From contig CM057458.1 of assembly GCA_016271365.2 (NCBI GenBank), positions 201,038,501-201,102,500 on the forward strand: 64,000 nucleotides of DNA, written 5' to 3'. Under the pieces are notes generated by a model that ran no database searches, was not told where the DNA came from, and saw nothing but the letters and a program-made list of their open reading frames with translations. Positions 1-10,880 of the stretch are shown here, piece after piece. A program made the position numbers and the translations under genes. Numbering within the stretch: position 1 is the stretch's first letter; each line of letters starts with the position of its first letter. This stretch comes from Neoceratodus forsteri (lineage: Eukaryota > Chordata > Ceratodontiformes > Ceratodontidae).

Positions 1-250
1 GAGTTCCTGATGTGACTGAGAGGTGGCTGGCACCTTTTCCAGTTGGTACACTGGAGGATTTACAATGCTGAAAAGGTGCCAGCCAGCCAATCAGAATGCA
101 GCATTTCTGTGTTTCTATTTACTCCATTGTATAATTGAATTTAATACACACCCTCAGTGTGTGGTGCTTGAGTAGACCTCTCGAGCGTAGCTATAGGAGT
201 TTATGTAGCATAGCACACCCCAGGTGTGTATTAAATTTTCATAATGTAAA
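1..250. repeat. Two small imperfect hairpins
   Basis: Two inverted repeats lie side by side. The first pairs positions 24-39 (ggctggcaccttttc) with 69-86 (gaaaaggtgccagcc). The second pairs about 136-169 with 210-238, where both arms end in aatttaatacacacc or its complement. The loop of the second resembles, on the opposite strand, the loop of the hairpin at 12822-12978 (shared gctacataa segment). They look like parts of small non-autonomous palindromic elements. No coding potential is seen. Confidence 0.6.
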
Positions 251-289
251 CTGTTGCATGAGGTAGTCTGTATTTCATGTCTTATCACA

Positions 290-800
290 TGTTTATTACA
301 AACAACATGGCATCAGCTGCCAACCCAGTGCCACTACAGCCACCTGTGCACCACTGGTGTGGACAACTGCCTGTCTGCCTCATGCTGTAGGGCTATCATA
401 TCATCTTTATGATTCATCACATGTTTGTTACAAACAACATGACACCAGCTGTCAGTGCTAGCCCAATGTCACCACAGCCACCTGTGTGCTGTAAACATGG
501 ACAAGTCCTGTCTAACTTGAAGCACTATCAATAGTGCTATTTAGTATTAGCTTCATGAATAACATTACACCAGTTGTCAGTGCCAGCCCAGTGCCACCAC
601 AGTCACCTGTGCACTGTGAATATGGACAAGTCTTGTCTAACTTGAAGCACTATACATAGTGTTACTTAGTGGCAGCTTCATGACTCATCATGTATTTATT
701 AAGAACAACATTTCACCCCGCTGCCAGTGACATCCCATTGCCACCACAGCCACCTTTGTGCCATGGATGTGGACAATTTCCATGTCTTTCTTGAGGCACT
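290..800. repeat. Four-copy tandem repeat, unit about 130 bp
   Basis: Four diverged copies begin near 290, 418, 550 and 685. Each carries a version of the core 'acaaacaacat', then 'caccagctgtcagtgc', then 'gccaccacagccacct', then 'atggacaa'. The two middle copies are most alike and both contain 'tctaacttgaagcacta'. No open reading frame runs through the array. It is a local minisatellite-like duplication next to the left end of the DIRS element. Confidence 0.75.
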
Positions 801-1246
801 GTACATAATTTTATTTATTATCATCTTCACAACATAGCAGGTGTTCATTCAGAAATCATGTTTTGTTGTTGTGTAAATAAAAATACATTTGAAGTATTTA
901 ACAAAAGTACAGTTATGTAAGAACTTATTGTAACAGTAGATTTTCAAGAAGAGCTCTTGCAGCAGGTAACACCTTTAGGACTGAAGCTGGCAGGTGCCAA
1001 GACCCCACAGAAAATTTCTAGATAGTAATATACAGTGAGGGACTGCCCCCCGATGGGGCCCACCCCCGATGTCACATATGGTATAAAAGGGGTAGTCCCC
1101 CAGCCCATCCCCAGTTATCCTGCCGGAGACCACAGCAAGTGAGTAAAAATGGAGAACCGAGGAGGTTCTTCTTAGTTGAGGAAAATCAAAGGTATCCGTG
1201 ATGGAGAAATAGCTACCAGGGGAAAGGTGGGTGGGAAAATAGCACC

Positions 1247-1345
1247 AGCTGCAAGAGCTCCTCTCAAAGATCTACTGTTATGATAAGTTCTTACATAACT
1301 ACATCTTACTTTGAGGGGGCTCTTGCAGCAGGTAACACCTTCAGG
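1247..1345. repeat. DIRS internal complementary region
   Basis: The first half (1247-1302) is the reverse complement of the outer left end at about 911-956. The second half (about 1303-1345) is the reverse complement of the outer right end at about 5085-5130. It therefore reproduces the junction of the two ends, which is what DIRS elements use as the template to complete and circularise their ends. This arrangement sets the element borders at about 911 and 5130. Confidence 0.85.
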
Positions 1346-1427
1346 ATGGAGTCTCAAGCAGTAAGGAGAGACCCCGGTCAGCTGGGTGGAGGTAGAAGTC
1401 TCCCAAAGATGATTAGGAGAGGAGGCC

Positions 1428-2680
1428 CTAGAGGACTGCTAGTCCAAAGCCTGCTCTGCATTGAGATGCAATGTCCAAACTGCCAAACTGTAGTGCTTGA
1501 CAAAGGTGTGGACAGTACTCCAAATAGCAGCTGCACAAACATCGGCAGCTGACACGTTCCTCAAGGAGGCAAAGGAAACCGCTATGCCTCTGGTAAAGTG
1601 GCCCTTTACTGAGCCGATAAAGGTTTGTCATACTTGTAGCAGAAAACAATGCAATTAACCAACCATTTGGATAAACGCTGCTTAGAAATAGGACCCTCTT
1701 CCATTCTGGGGGCGAAGGACACAAAGAGCTGGCCAGACTTTCTGAAGGCTTGGGTACACTCCTAGTAATAACAAAGCACCCTATGAACATCCAGAGTATG
1801 AAGCAGTGCCTCCCCTTGGTTCAAGTACTCTGGGTAGTAGACTGGAAGGTGGATGTCCTGATTCAAAGTAAACTCTGACACAACCTTGGGAAGAAACTTA
1901 GGATTAGTCCGCAAGGACACCCTATCCTTGTGGAAAACTAAATAAGACTCCTTACACATTAGGGTTTGAAGCCTGGAAATCCTAAGTGGAAGTAATGGCA
2001 ACTAAAAATAATGCTTTCCATGACAGAAAACACAGCTCACAACTTGCAGCAGGTTCAAAAGGAGGCAAGATAAGTTTTCCTAAAACAAACAAAAGATCCC
2101 ATGGTAGGATGGGGTCCCAGATGGGAGGTTTCAAGTGTAGAATGCCCTGTAAGAATGTACGGTGAAGATCCATTTGGGCAAGACTTTTGCCCTCAATAGG
2201 TGCACGGTAGGCTGAAATGGCAGACAGGTGCACCTTGAGCAAGGAGTAGCTTAGCCCCACATCAGACAGGGAGAGAAGATACTTCAGAACCAAATTCACT
2301 GAGCAGGTGAAGTGGTCTAAATGTTGGGTGGTGGCCCAGATGCAGTACAGCTTCCATTTCATAGCATAAGTGGCCCTAGTGGAAGGTTTCCTAGTGGCCA
2401 CCAGGATGTCCTCTACCCGGGGATACCCCAAATCTGGATATAGCTAAGTCTGCAAGAGCCATGCATGGAGATGCAGAGATTTGAGATCCAGATAGACCAG
2501 GGTTCCTTGCTCCTGGAAGAGCAAGTCTGAGCATAGGGGCAGGGACATTGGAGGTTCCACTGCAAGCTGCTGGAGAAGTGGAACCCAAATTTGGCGCAGC
2601 CATAAAGGTACCACCAGAATCATCTCTGCTCCCTCTGACTGCAGCTTGAGAACAACTCTCTGCAGTAAGGGGAATGTGAC
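1428..2680 (-). pseudogene. DIRS tyrosine recombinase remnant
   Basis: Translated on the minus strand from about 2680, the sequence gives the end of the RNase H-to-recombinase linker (VVLKLQSEGAE, then LRQIW, then LVYLDLKSLHLHAWLL). An N-terminal core-binding segment follows with STRATYAMKWKLYCIW and GLSYSLLKVHLSAISAYRAP, typical of DIRS recombinases. Further down come LHTLDVHRVLCYY and SKQRLSKWLVNCI. The catalytic half is broken by stops and frame changes, so the R, H and Y residues are not all readable. The reading frame breaks near 2000, 1790 and 1600. Confidence 0.8.
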
Positions 2681-2689
2681 AGGGAACTC

Positions 2690-3545
2690 CTGCCGCTCTT
2701 GAGGACTGACCTTTTCTTAAATCTGTTGCAACAGTTCTTCTATTTCTTAGTCTAGTCTATCCTTTACAATTTCTAGTCCATAAGGGTGGCCACCCATGGG
2801 CACCCCCTTCCCTATCTTGACTTTTCTATGGTGCCCTCTTTAATTTTCCTTTTCCCTCTCAGGTCCTCATACAGGGAGGTTATTGTTGTGACCTCCAAGC
2901 ATATGTAAAACATGTGTTTATCGTTGTTGTATTTAGTATGTACTAGCACTGTCATAATATACCTTATGTTTATAAAACCTGTAAATGATGAAAATACCTT
3001 GGCACTAGGTGTTTTTGATGATGGTAAAAAGTACTAGGTGACTATTTTAGAAATTAAGTTAGTTGTGCTATTTAAAATACATGTAATTGCTGTAAATTGA
3101 ACAAGTCTGAAATGTTGTGGTAATTTGCATATATCCCATGATGCTTTGCATTATGGAAGTATGTATGATGTTGGATTTCTTTGAAACTTGATTTGTTGCC
3201 AGTGCCCTTTGGGGTAACCCATGTTTCAGTGTTTCTGTACTGAGGTTCTTTGTTTTTAGCTTGTTTTTTTTCTTTTTGAGCCCCCACTACCCAAGCAAAT
3301 GGGGCCCACATAGGGATGAAGGGTTTTCACTGGAAAGTGGTTAGATCAGAGATCAGTGTCAGCAGGTGCTGGCTAGGTGCAGAGAAAGGACATACATAGT
3401 CTGTTGCTGCAAAATGATGTACTGAAGAAGGAATATGGCATTGCAGAAGCTTATTTCCTGTATTTTGAATAAACATCACACAGAGATTGTGTGTTGAACC
3501 TGAAGTTCGGTGTCTGGTCCATCTGTTATCCCATAACCCCTTACC
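2690..3545. mobile_element. Insertion in the DIRS element, possible solo LTR
   Basis: DIRS coding sequence stops at about 3545 (LYKYPPFPGKG on the minus strand) and resumes at about 2690 (FPLLQRVVLKLQ), so the segment between is foreign. A core of 2884-3524 starts with tgttgtgacc, is flanked on both sides by the 5-mer gttat (2879-2883 and 3525-3529), and has an AATAAA near 3467 followed within about 60 bp by its right end. That layout fits a solo LTR, but the right end lacks a clear CA. A Penelope-type terminal repeat is an alternative. No coding sequence is recognised. Confidence 0.4.
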
Positions 3546-4010
3546 AGGGAAGGGAGGATACTTGTAAAGGAACCTTCCTGTCTAGGAGAGGGACAGCGCA
3601 TCTTAACAGAAAACACCAGGCTCTGGATCTAGCGAACAAAATCTGGGCAGTTTTATATTGGATGGGGAGGCAAATAGATCCCGATCTGTAAGTCCCCATC
3701 GGTTGAAGAGTTCTTTGGCTATGGAGAGATGAAGCTCCCACTCATGTGCCCTGGACTGGGATCTGTTTAGACTGTTGGCAAGGGTATTTTGCACATCTGG
3801 AATGTGGACTGCTGTCAAGTCCAGGTGATGGTCCACCACCCATGACCAGACTCGCATGGCCTCCCTGCAGAGGGGGTAAGAATGAGTCTCCCCTTGCTTG
3901 TTTATGTAAAATATCACTGACATGTTGTCTATCTGGACTAAGAGAGGGCTGGATAGCAAGCCGGTCTGGAAGGCCTGGAAGGCATATAGGATCACCCACA
4001 TCTGATGGAG
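3545..4010 (-). pseudogene. DIRS RNase H domain remnant
   Basis: The minus-strand reading frame of about 130 residues contains VQIDNMSVIFYINKQG, LCREAMRVWSWVVDHH, IPDVQNTLANSLNRS, EWELHL and DRDLFASP. These are the ordered RNase H motifs of DIRS polymerases: the aspartate of the QxDN box, the histidine-containing strand and the asparagine/alanine-asparagine segment. The frame opens upstream with HQMWVILYAFQAFQTGLLSS, which is the connection region after the reverse transcriptase. The reverse-transcriptase catalytic motifs that should lie upstream are absent. A stop after GVFC ends it before DALSLS. Confidence 0.82.
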
Positions 4011-4479
4011 ATTCAGCCAGAGTCCACCTAGGAGGACTCACTGGAATCAGGGAACAGGCTCCCGAGTGGGTCGGAGGCCCTGTTTCTCAAAGGAGGAGGC
4101 CATTGGTCCTGGGCATCATCTGTTGGAGCCAGCCCCTGACTTCGGGGAGGACTTGGCAGACATCCTGGCTGGGAGAGTGACAGGCAAAGGTCTGCCACCT
4201 GAAGGTCCACTGGCTGAGCCACTTGGCTAAGAGCCTGTGGGGACTATGGGCTTAAGCTTGAAAGACTGAGAGGTGGGGGGGACAAAGTCCTGTGCCCTGA
4301 AGAACCTTCTCCCGCAACATGAAAAAAAGGGAGGGAGGTGTGGTCACTGGTAGCTCGGAGGGAGAAAAGGCTTCCATGGTGGAAGGAGCTGACCCCCCCC
4401 CATGGGGGAGGACCCAGCAGTGGTTGCCAACTTGGTCAGGGACTGCAAGCGGGAATCTGACTGTAGTTTCTCCTCATGC

Positions 4480-4740
4480 TTCTCCTAGTGCTTGTGTTTG
4501 CCACTTGATTGCCTCTCCTTGTGAGAAGAAGAGGAGGAGGTGGAGGCCCTGGAGGCTGGGGAAAAGGATGAACTCTTTAGATGAAGCTCCTCTTCCATCT
4601 CAGATAGCTTTTTGGTAAGCAAAAAGGCTTCGAGGTTCTTCTGGCGGCAGAGCCGAGTGCGCTGATAGAAATCTTGGCAATGCTGGCAGGCCTCTATGTC
4701 ATGGTCTGGACCTAGGCAGAATAGGTAATTCAAATGGCCA
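4480..4740 (-). pseudogene. DIRS Gag-like C-terminal remnant
   Basis: An 82-residue minus-strand frame starts MNYLFCLGPDHDIEACQHC and continues QDFYQRTRLCRQKN, FLLTKKLSEMEEEL and a serine-rich stretch. The C-x(n)-H-x(4)-C-x(2)-C spacing followed by an F..RT and basic segment is what DIRS ORF1 proteins show near their C-terminus. The rest of ORF1 toward 4940 is not cleanly readable. Only about 480 bp separate it from RNase H, which is why a deletion is inferred. Confidence 0.6.
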
Positions 4741-5130
4741 TCCTTATGAGGGATCTGCTTGCGGCATGAACACTTTGATCACTGCCTCTCGACTGAGGAG
4801 GATGGAGAAGAAGACATGCAAATGCAACATGAAGAAGATTCAGTTTTAGGAAAAAATAACAAAACGCAGTAAGCGCGATAGAAAATGGTGATTGACTAGC
4901 TGAAGGTGTCCATGGAGGTCTGACTTGAGCAGTCAACAGTGGGAAAAGAACTGGGGATGGGCTGGGGTACCACTCCTTTTATACCTTATGTGACATGGGG
5001 GTGGGTCGACATCAGGGATGGTCACCCATTGTATACTGCTAGCTAAAAGTTTTCCATGGGGTCCTGGTGCCTGCCGGCTTCAGCCCTAAAGGTATACCTG
5101 CTGCAAGACCTCCCTCGAAGTAAGATCTAT

Positions 5131-5900
5131 AATTTACTCTAATAAATTTATTGTCATGTCAGATATGTCACAGGTCACCCTCTACTGTGATCCTCTACCA
5201 GTACCAGCACAATAAGCAATCTGTCCCATGGTCCATTCCCCAGTGAGTCAACTTGAATGCTGCATATGCCATTCTTTATGCTCTTCTACAGTAGTCCAAA
5301 GAAGCACACTATCACACAACTATTTTTCTTGGTATATAAATAAAAAATCAACAATAAAAGTACACTAAGGTAAAAAAACACAGAAGGCAGCAAGATCTTC
5401 TAAACACAAAACATTCATTATTACAAATCATGTTGTCTTGTAATATAAATAAAACAATTACATAAAAATTAATACAAATATTTTTATATTATATTATGAT
5501 CTTCATCATACTACTATTTATTATCTAATATATAAAACACATATCATAAAAATAAAATTAATTGAATAATTATAGTATAAAATCTATGGTGTTGTAAGGT
5601 AGGATATAATAATTATCCATGGAGACCAGTGGCAACCCTTTCCATTGCCCTTTTCCCTCCAATCTCACTGATCAAGGATGCTGTGTACCACCTACCCTTT
5701 TCCCCCAACCAGATGTTTTATTCCTGTTTGCCAGACTGTGCCACCTGTCGAACTGCTTTAAATACAGTAGTATTACAGAGGCAGGAGGAGCTGTGGCTTG
5801 CGATTAGGTATGCAGGGACTGGTAAGCGAATGAGCATGTCTCAGCGAGGCATTAGCTTATTGACAGCTGCACTTTATGGGCTGCCTCTGTCTCTTTCAGT
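5131..5900. other. AT-rich stretch, no gene seen
   Basis: The first 450 bases are very AT-rich (5330-5590) and carry no long frame. Two overlapping frames of 60-93 codons at 5619-5910 have no recognisable motif and are treated as chance. Confidence 0.5.
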
Positions 5901-5917
5901 GCATGGTTGAGTCCCAA

Positions 5918-6170
5918 TCTTCTGCTTTATTACAAAAAAGTTTTCCATGTTAAGGTAGTGCAACACAGCATTTCCCTCTTATGGTAGTATGATGCAAGGT
6001 ACCACACTAGCTGGACTGTTAACTTACTCTGCTTAGCCAGCACAATAAGAAAACACTTTAGCTACAGTAATGTGGTATTTTAAATAATATTAATGTAAGG
6101 GGGAAATGCTATAGTACAGTACCTTAATGTGGTAAATGTTTCTGTGGTAAAGCGAAAGATTGGGATGGCT
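5918..6170. repeat. Foldback (inverted repeat) element
   Basis: Arm 5918-5990 (including tcccaatctt, then tttattacaaaaaag, then ccatgttaaggta, then cagcatttccc) pairs with 6086-6170 read in reverse complement. The unpaired middle is about 95 bp. It looks like a palindromic MITE. No flanking target duplication was resolved. Confidence 0.6.
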
Positions 6171-6189
6171 ACCACTGTACTGTACATGG

Positions 6190-6974
6190 GACATGCGCAC
6201 TGCACAGGACAAGGCTTGTAACCCTTTTGAGCATAACACAATGGGGCGCAAAACAGAAAACTGATACACAGCGATCATTGTGACCACTTTGTTTTACTTA
6301 GTTGTGATTTTGTGTGGGTTTGAGGTCTGCATACTTTGGAAAACAGAATACTGGAGGGGAACTAACTGAAGTATGCAAAGTACAAACAATGATATTAACT
6401 TATTTAGATGTTTATTTTCCTCTTTGTCGACTTGCCCTTTTGCAAGCCAATCCCAGCACCATCACCCCACTTCTCCTGGACTTACTCCATCTCTTTCTTC
6501 CATGGTTTACCCCACCACCACGGTGGAGTCATCCATATTCTCCAATCCCCTTAAATGATATGGATACAGTAGATGGTATGCTTAGGTCACTGGTGTGTGG
6601 GCCTGAGGGATGCCAGTTACATCCTGCAAGTCTGGATGTTTCCTTGTTCTTCCCATTTCACATTTCCCCAGGATGCCAGCAGTGAGGGTGCACATGCAAG
6701 CATGCATAGCACAGCACCAGGCAACTTACCCCTCCTTCAAGTAGAACTGCCTGTGGCTCCACCTGTGGTTACCCAGGTGACACTTGCACAGCAGTGACTG
6801 TCTTCCTCCCACCCCAGAGGAGGAGAGCATCCACTGTGAAGCTCAACCCTCTTTCCCCCAGCCAGCACCTTGATGACCCTGGCTTGTACCGAAGGCGTAA
6901 TAGGTTCAAATCCCACTTCTAAAACCATGTAATGGATTCATGAGACAGCACACACATTTCAAGAACCAAGGAGT
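6190..6974. other. No gene seen; possible tRNA-like B box
   Basis: Frames of 60-123 codons here overlap in both strands and have no motif. Near 6902-6913 the string ggttcaaatcc matches a polymerase III B box, and the preceding 40 bases could be a degraded SINE head. The evidence is weak. Confidence 0.3.
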
Positions 6975-7391
6975 GTGCTTTATTATAAAATTCACTCTGA
7001 TTGGTTAATACTCTCAACATGTTATAGAGATGCAGTGCACAGTGAGAACCACAGGGTGGCACTATAACTATGGCATTAATATACTTTAGTATACTATATA
7101 TGCACAATGTAATAAAATACTACTTTCTGTTACAGGAGGTAGGATTGTCATACTTTTTGAGAACAGTTAACTAGAAGGGTAAGTGCTTTATTATAAAATT
7201 CACTCCGATTGGTTAACACTATCAACATGTTATAGAGCTGCAGTATACACTGAGGAACCACAGGGTGGCACTATAGCTATGGCATTAATATGCTTTAGTA
7301 TATTATATTTGCACAATGTAATAAAATACTACTTTCTGTTACATGAGGTAAGATAGTCATACTTTTTGAAAACAGTTAACTAGAAGGGTAA
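6975..7391. repeat. Tandem duplication, 208-bp unit
   Basis: Copy 1 is 6975-7182 and copy 2 is 7183-7391. Both begin gtgctttattataaaattc, share 'ccacagggtggcactata' and end 'cagttaactagaagggta'. The copies differ at scattered single bases only, so the duplication is fairly recent compared with its surroundings. The unit has no coding potential. Confidence 0.9.
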
Positions 7392-7523
7392 TGACTGAGA
7401 TGTAACATCATGTTTAATGTGATGTCCTGGGAACATGATTTGGCAGTTCATTAATGTGTTCCCTTATTGCAAAATAAATATGACAGATTTATACACATCA
7501 TCTAAGGAAAACACAAAAAGGGA

Positions 7524-7742
7524 CCATACTTCAGGCAAGGTATAACATCACTCCTCCCTTAGGGAAATAAATAACAAAACAAATCTGGGTCATGCTAGCA
7601 ACCCGAAGCATTAAGGTTTAATGTGCCACAGTCTGCTGCATGTAACTTTTTTAACTGTCACTAACAAACTTCTTGTTCTACAGCAGCCTTTTCTGCTCCT
7701 TATTTCCCTAAGGGGTTAGTGTTTTGCCTTGCCTAAAGTATT
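7524..7742. repeat. Foldback element with 45-bp arms
   Basis: Positions 7524-7571 pair with 7699-7742; 'ttcaggcaagg' and 'cccttagggaaataa' recur in reverse complement as 'ccttgcctaaa' and 'ttatttccctaagg'. The loop is about 130 bp. It is likely a small palindromic MITE. Confidence 0.65.
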
Positions 7743-8519
7743 TTCCTCTGGTACTGGCTTTTAGGACACACACCTCTAACTTATATGCAGGTAGTTCCAG
7801 CGTCCATGTTACACACCATCTAAGCAGGTAAAACAGACATAACAGTATTTACTTTGTATAGTTACATTGCCTCCTCCAATGAGTCATGAGGTACCTTCTG
7901 AAATAAATGATATTATTAGTATTTTTAATGACCATGTGTAGGGTGTTCCAAACTGTGACTAGATACATGTACAGATACAAATATGTCAGTTTGTATACCA
8001 ATCAAATTCCAAACTTATGTGGGAGGGGGACATTTACGCTAAGGATGTGCTTAAGTCTTAAGGAATTCAGGAAGCATTTGTTTGACACCTAGAGGGTGAT
8101 TAATACATGTAACAATTTGTCAAAAGCAGCATTAGAAGCTAACAGTTTTAAGTTATTTTAAAAAGGAATTGGAAAGATAATTAGAGAAAAGGGGAACTAG
8201 AGTGTATCAGTGCAAACCTTATTTGCACTCACTTTGGGGGAAAATAGATACAGAGCCTAAAATGATTGATGGGAATAAGCATTGGTATACAATTTGGCCA
8301 CCTTCCCCCAAAAAAACATTTTGCAGTAAATTCTTAGGTATATTCTCAGATTCTGCAATGTCATTCATCACCTGGAAGTGCTTGCTCCTACATTAGTTGC
8401 TACTGCTCAAATATAATGACTGGGAAGAGGACATGATGTCATTAACTGAAACATGTGTCACGTGCAGTTGCAACAAAGTGAAAACTAACTGTTCTCTACA
8501 AAGATAGCATTTAAAAGTC
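7743..8519. other. No gene or repeat recognised
   Basis: AT-rich sequence with scattered 60-codon frames on the plus strand (7907-8092, 8202-8396) that have no motif. Nothing else is seen. Confidence 0.4.
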
Positions 8520-8740
8520 ATCAGCTTTTCCTCAGAGCCCCAGATCTATTGCTGCTGGATTTGGTAGTTAAACAGGACGGTGTTCCCAAACAAATCACAG
8601 TGCAGGAGATTCTGACTATGCTCTCATACCAGAATACTCATAGATTTCCAAGCATTTCTCGTCAGTTGCAAAGACTTCTTCTGAAGACAGTGTCCCCAGT
8701 CATTTCTACTGTCTAGAGGGAACCAATATACACAGGTCAG
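8520..8740 (+). pseudogene. Possible hAT-type transposase C-terminal scrap
   Basis: One plus-strand frame reads LLLDLVVKQDGVPKQ, then TVQEILTMLS, then HRFPSISRQLQRLL, then TVSP, and stops soon after. The pattern 'FPSISxxLQxLLxxxxS' resembles the start of the hAT dimerisation region that precedes the ERxFS box, but that box is not readable here. The call is weak. The segment could be chance or part of an unrelated gene remnant. Confidence 0.22.
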
Positions 8741-9319
8741 CAATGTTAATGTCTTCCAATCACTTGCTATATCGACCAAGCAGATGGAAAATTAGAGAGA
8801 AAATGCTTCAGTCAGAAAAAATAGCAATGTGAAATAGACAAGTATAGCATTTCAATGCAAAAGCAACACTACTGACTGCTTTTATCTCAGAATCTAAAAC
8901 CGAGCTATCTAACTCTTTGAAAGGGATGTAAAAATTGCAGGGTTTTTTCATTAACCAATAATTTTTCACAACCCCACCAGTATAAGATAAGAAAGATAGC
9001 CAGTTAAAGGTCATAGCATGTTGTTAAAAATAAAACAATCCTAGTCACAAAGCCAGTTGACTGGCACATAATGCTGGTGATCAGAGTTTAGGAACAAGCC
9101 TGGGATATCAGGTGCTGGGGGGCGGGCAGAGGATCGAGCATTTCAGAGGAAGCTCTCCTCTTCCAGGGAGAGAGGGCAGCAGACTCCACTGAAATACTGC
9201 CAGTTGGGTGGCCACAGGTGGCTGTGCAATGTGACAGGATGCCAGCTTGTGCTGTGCCCAGCCATGAAATTGTGTGTGCATGTGTGCTTAAAGCCCTTGC
9301 TGCTGGCATCCTGAGTGTG
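8741..9319. other. No gene recognised
   Basis: Both strands carry short frames without motifs. The 9090-9320 part may belong to the outer, poorly paired ends of the palindrome that follows. Confidence 0.35.
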
Positions 9320-10080
9320 GGGCAAAACTGATTTAAAAAAGCAACAATCACTGTAACAAAAAAACAAAAAAATCCCCAAGCCCCCAACCGGTACCTTACC
9401 TGTTTTGTACTGAAACAGTCCATGTCTGAAATTTTTCTGTCCTCTAGATTTGTAAAGGGAAAGAATCATACTTTGTGATTTGGAGGAGTTGGCCACCAGA
9501 TCCCTTTCCCTTCCTGGTACAGAATTGGGAAAGTGCAGCACCCATGCCACCCCAGTGCTCTTCCATTTTTGTGACATATTGGTTTGTAGTGTGTGGGGGC
9601 ATGATCCATTGATACTGATGGGGGCAAGTTTAAAATTACTTTTTTATATGTTTTAGAGGTCCACTGTGGTCATATCAAAGCCACCGCTCAACAAACAAGG
9701 CTCTTGTTAGTTGAGCGGCGGCTGTGATTTGACACCAGCAGACCTCTGAAATATGAATAAAAAAGTAATTTTAAACCCAACTCTACTGATATCAATGGAT
9801 AATGCCCCCGCGCTCTAAAAAACTAATACAGTATGTCACAAAATGTAAGAGAGCTGGGGCAGCATGGTGATGGCACTTTCACAGTTCTGTACCAGGAAGG
9901 GATCTATTGGCCAGCTCCTCTGAGCCATGCATTATGATCCCTTCCTCTTACAAATCTAGAGGACAGAAAAATTTGAGACATGGACTGTTCCAGTCCCAAC
10001 AGGTAAGGTACCAGTCGGATGCTTGCTGAAAGCATCGAAGCTGGTGCTTTTTAAAAAACCCGAAGTGAAGCAGAATGACA
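9320..10080. repeat. Long palindrome (foldback element), arms over 300 bp
   Basis: The left arm 9388-9691 pairs with the right arm 9710-10018 around a centre at about 9702; weaker pairing extends outward to about 9320 and 10080. The innermost arms are ccgctcaac and gttgagcgg with an 18-base loop. Matching blocks include 'aatttttctgtcctctagat', 'ggtaccttacctg' and 'aaaattactttttta' with their complements. Most positions pair by eye. No transposase remains. The overlapping frames at 9088-9577 and 9948-10397 are mirror images of palindrome sequence, not genes. Confidence 0.85.
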
Positions 10081-10664
10081 CCTGGCACTTGCAGGCCTCT
10101 CCTCCCAACTGGCCAACCCAACTTCCACACTAGAGAGCTGGATGGGGTAGCTGTACAGACCCCTAAAGAAACACCCACTGTGTAGGAGCTTTGTTGTGGT
10201 ATTGGAGGCCTGGAGGTAAGTGTCAGACAAGGGATGGGACAGGGTTGAGGGCTACCTGGGCCGATGGGGGCAGCTTCATTGACAAAGGGGATAAAAAGTA
10301 TAAGTAAAAAAATCACATTCACATGTATTCTACTAATGGTTAGTTGATTTGTTTGGCTTGTCTGGAAAGGTGAGCAAGTCCAAAGACTTGTTTTCAACTC
10401 TCTCCTATCAGTTTAACTAGTGTTTACAACATGCTGATGTAACCCTGCTGCCAGCTCATGAATTTTCATGCCATTAATTGCAGAAAGAGATGCAGTGTGC
10501 AATCATAATTATACATAATGACATGCACTAGTTACCAGGCAACAGATTCAGGACCTAATTTGTCAATGGTTTCCTGAAGGAGAACTGCCCTGCACATGAG
10601 AACAAGACAGTCAGGGCTACTGTAAATTTCTAAAACACATGTCAGGTAACTGTTTTGGAAGGTG
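10081..10664. other. No gene recognised
   Basis: Mixed sequence after the palindrome. A minus-strand frame (9948-10397) overlaps the palindrome arm and has no motif. Confidence 0.4.
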
Positions 10665-10880
10665 GTGTGGTGTCGTGGTTGTAGCACTGAATTGTGAAGC
10701 GGAAGATCACAGGTTCAAATGCCACCTAACCACTGACTGGTTGCACGACCTAGAACATGTCACTTGATGACCCTGTTCTGTTGCCTCCCAACTGCACAAA
10801 CTGGGAAACAGGACCCGACTAAAAACAAAATCTTGCATCTCAGTTGAGCTATTCTGGATAAATACATTGTGAAAAAAATA
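10665..10880 (+). mobile_element. tRNA-derived SINE
   Basis: A polymerase III type head starts at about 10668 with an A-box-like 'tggttgtagcactg' and a B box 'ggttcaaat' at about 10712. A body with 'cacttgatgaccctgttct' and an A-rich end near 10870 follow. It resembles the CORE-type SINE just downstream but is more diverged. Confidence 0.6.

Larger units (their letters stand above)
911..5130 (-). mobile_element. DIRS retrotransposon, internally deleted
   Basis: DIRS elements encode Gag, reverse transcriptase/RNase H and a tyrosine recombinase, and integrate as circles without target duplication. This copy is on the minus strand. Its inverted terminal repeats are seen at 911-1130 and about 4945-5130; for example 1001-1030 pairs with about 5031-5090, and the stretch reading agcccatcccc at 1091-1113 pairs with about 4945-4985. 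An internal complementary region lies at 1247-1345. In coding order the element holds a Gag-like C-terminal part, an RNase H domain and a tyrosine recombinase. Most of the reverse-transcriptase core is missing between 4010 and 4480, and about 850 bp of unrelated sequence sits at 2690-3545. It is a non-autonomous relic. Confidence 0.88.

Noticed and set aside
290..800. CRISPR-like repeat array
   Set aside because: The units are about 130 bp long and diverged, without short repeats and unique spacers, and the genome is a vertebrate one.
4319..4618. Plus-strand 99-codon frame as a gene
   Set aside because: It is the antisense of the DIRS Gag-like region and has no features of its own.
6860..6935. 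tRNA gene with B box ggttcaaatcc
   Set aside because: No matching A box or acceptor-stem pairing was found; at best a degraded SINE head.
9088..10397. Long minus-strand frames (111-149 codons) as possible genes
   Set aside because: They lie in the arms of the 9320-10080 palindrome and mirror one another; no domain or codon pattern supports a gene.
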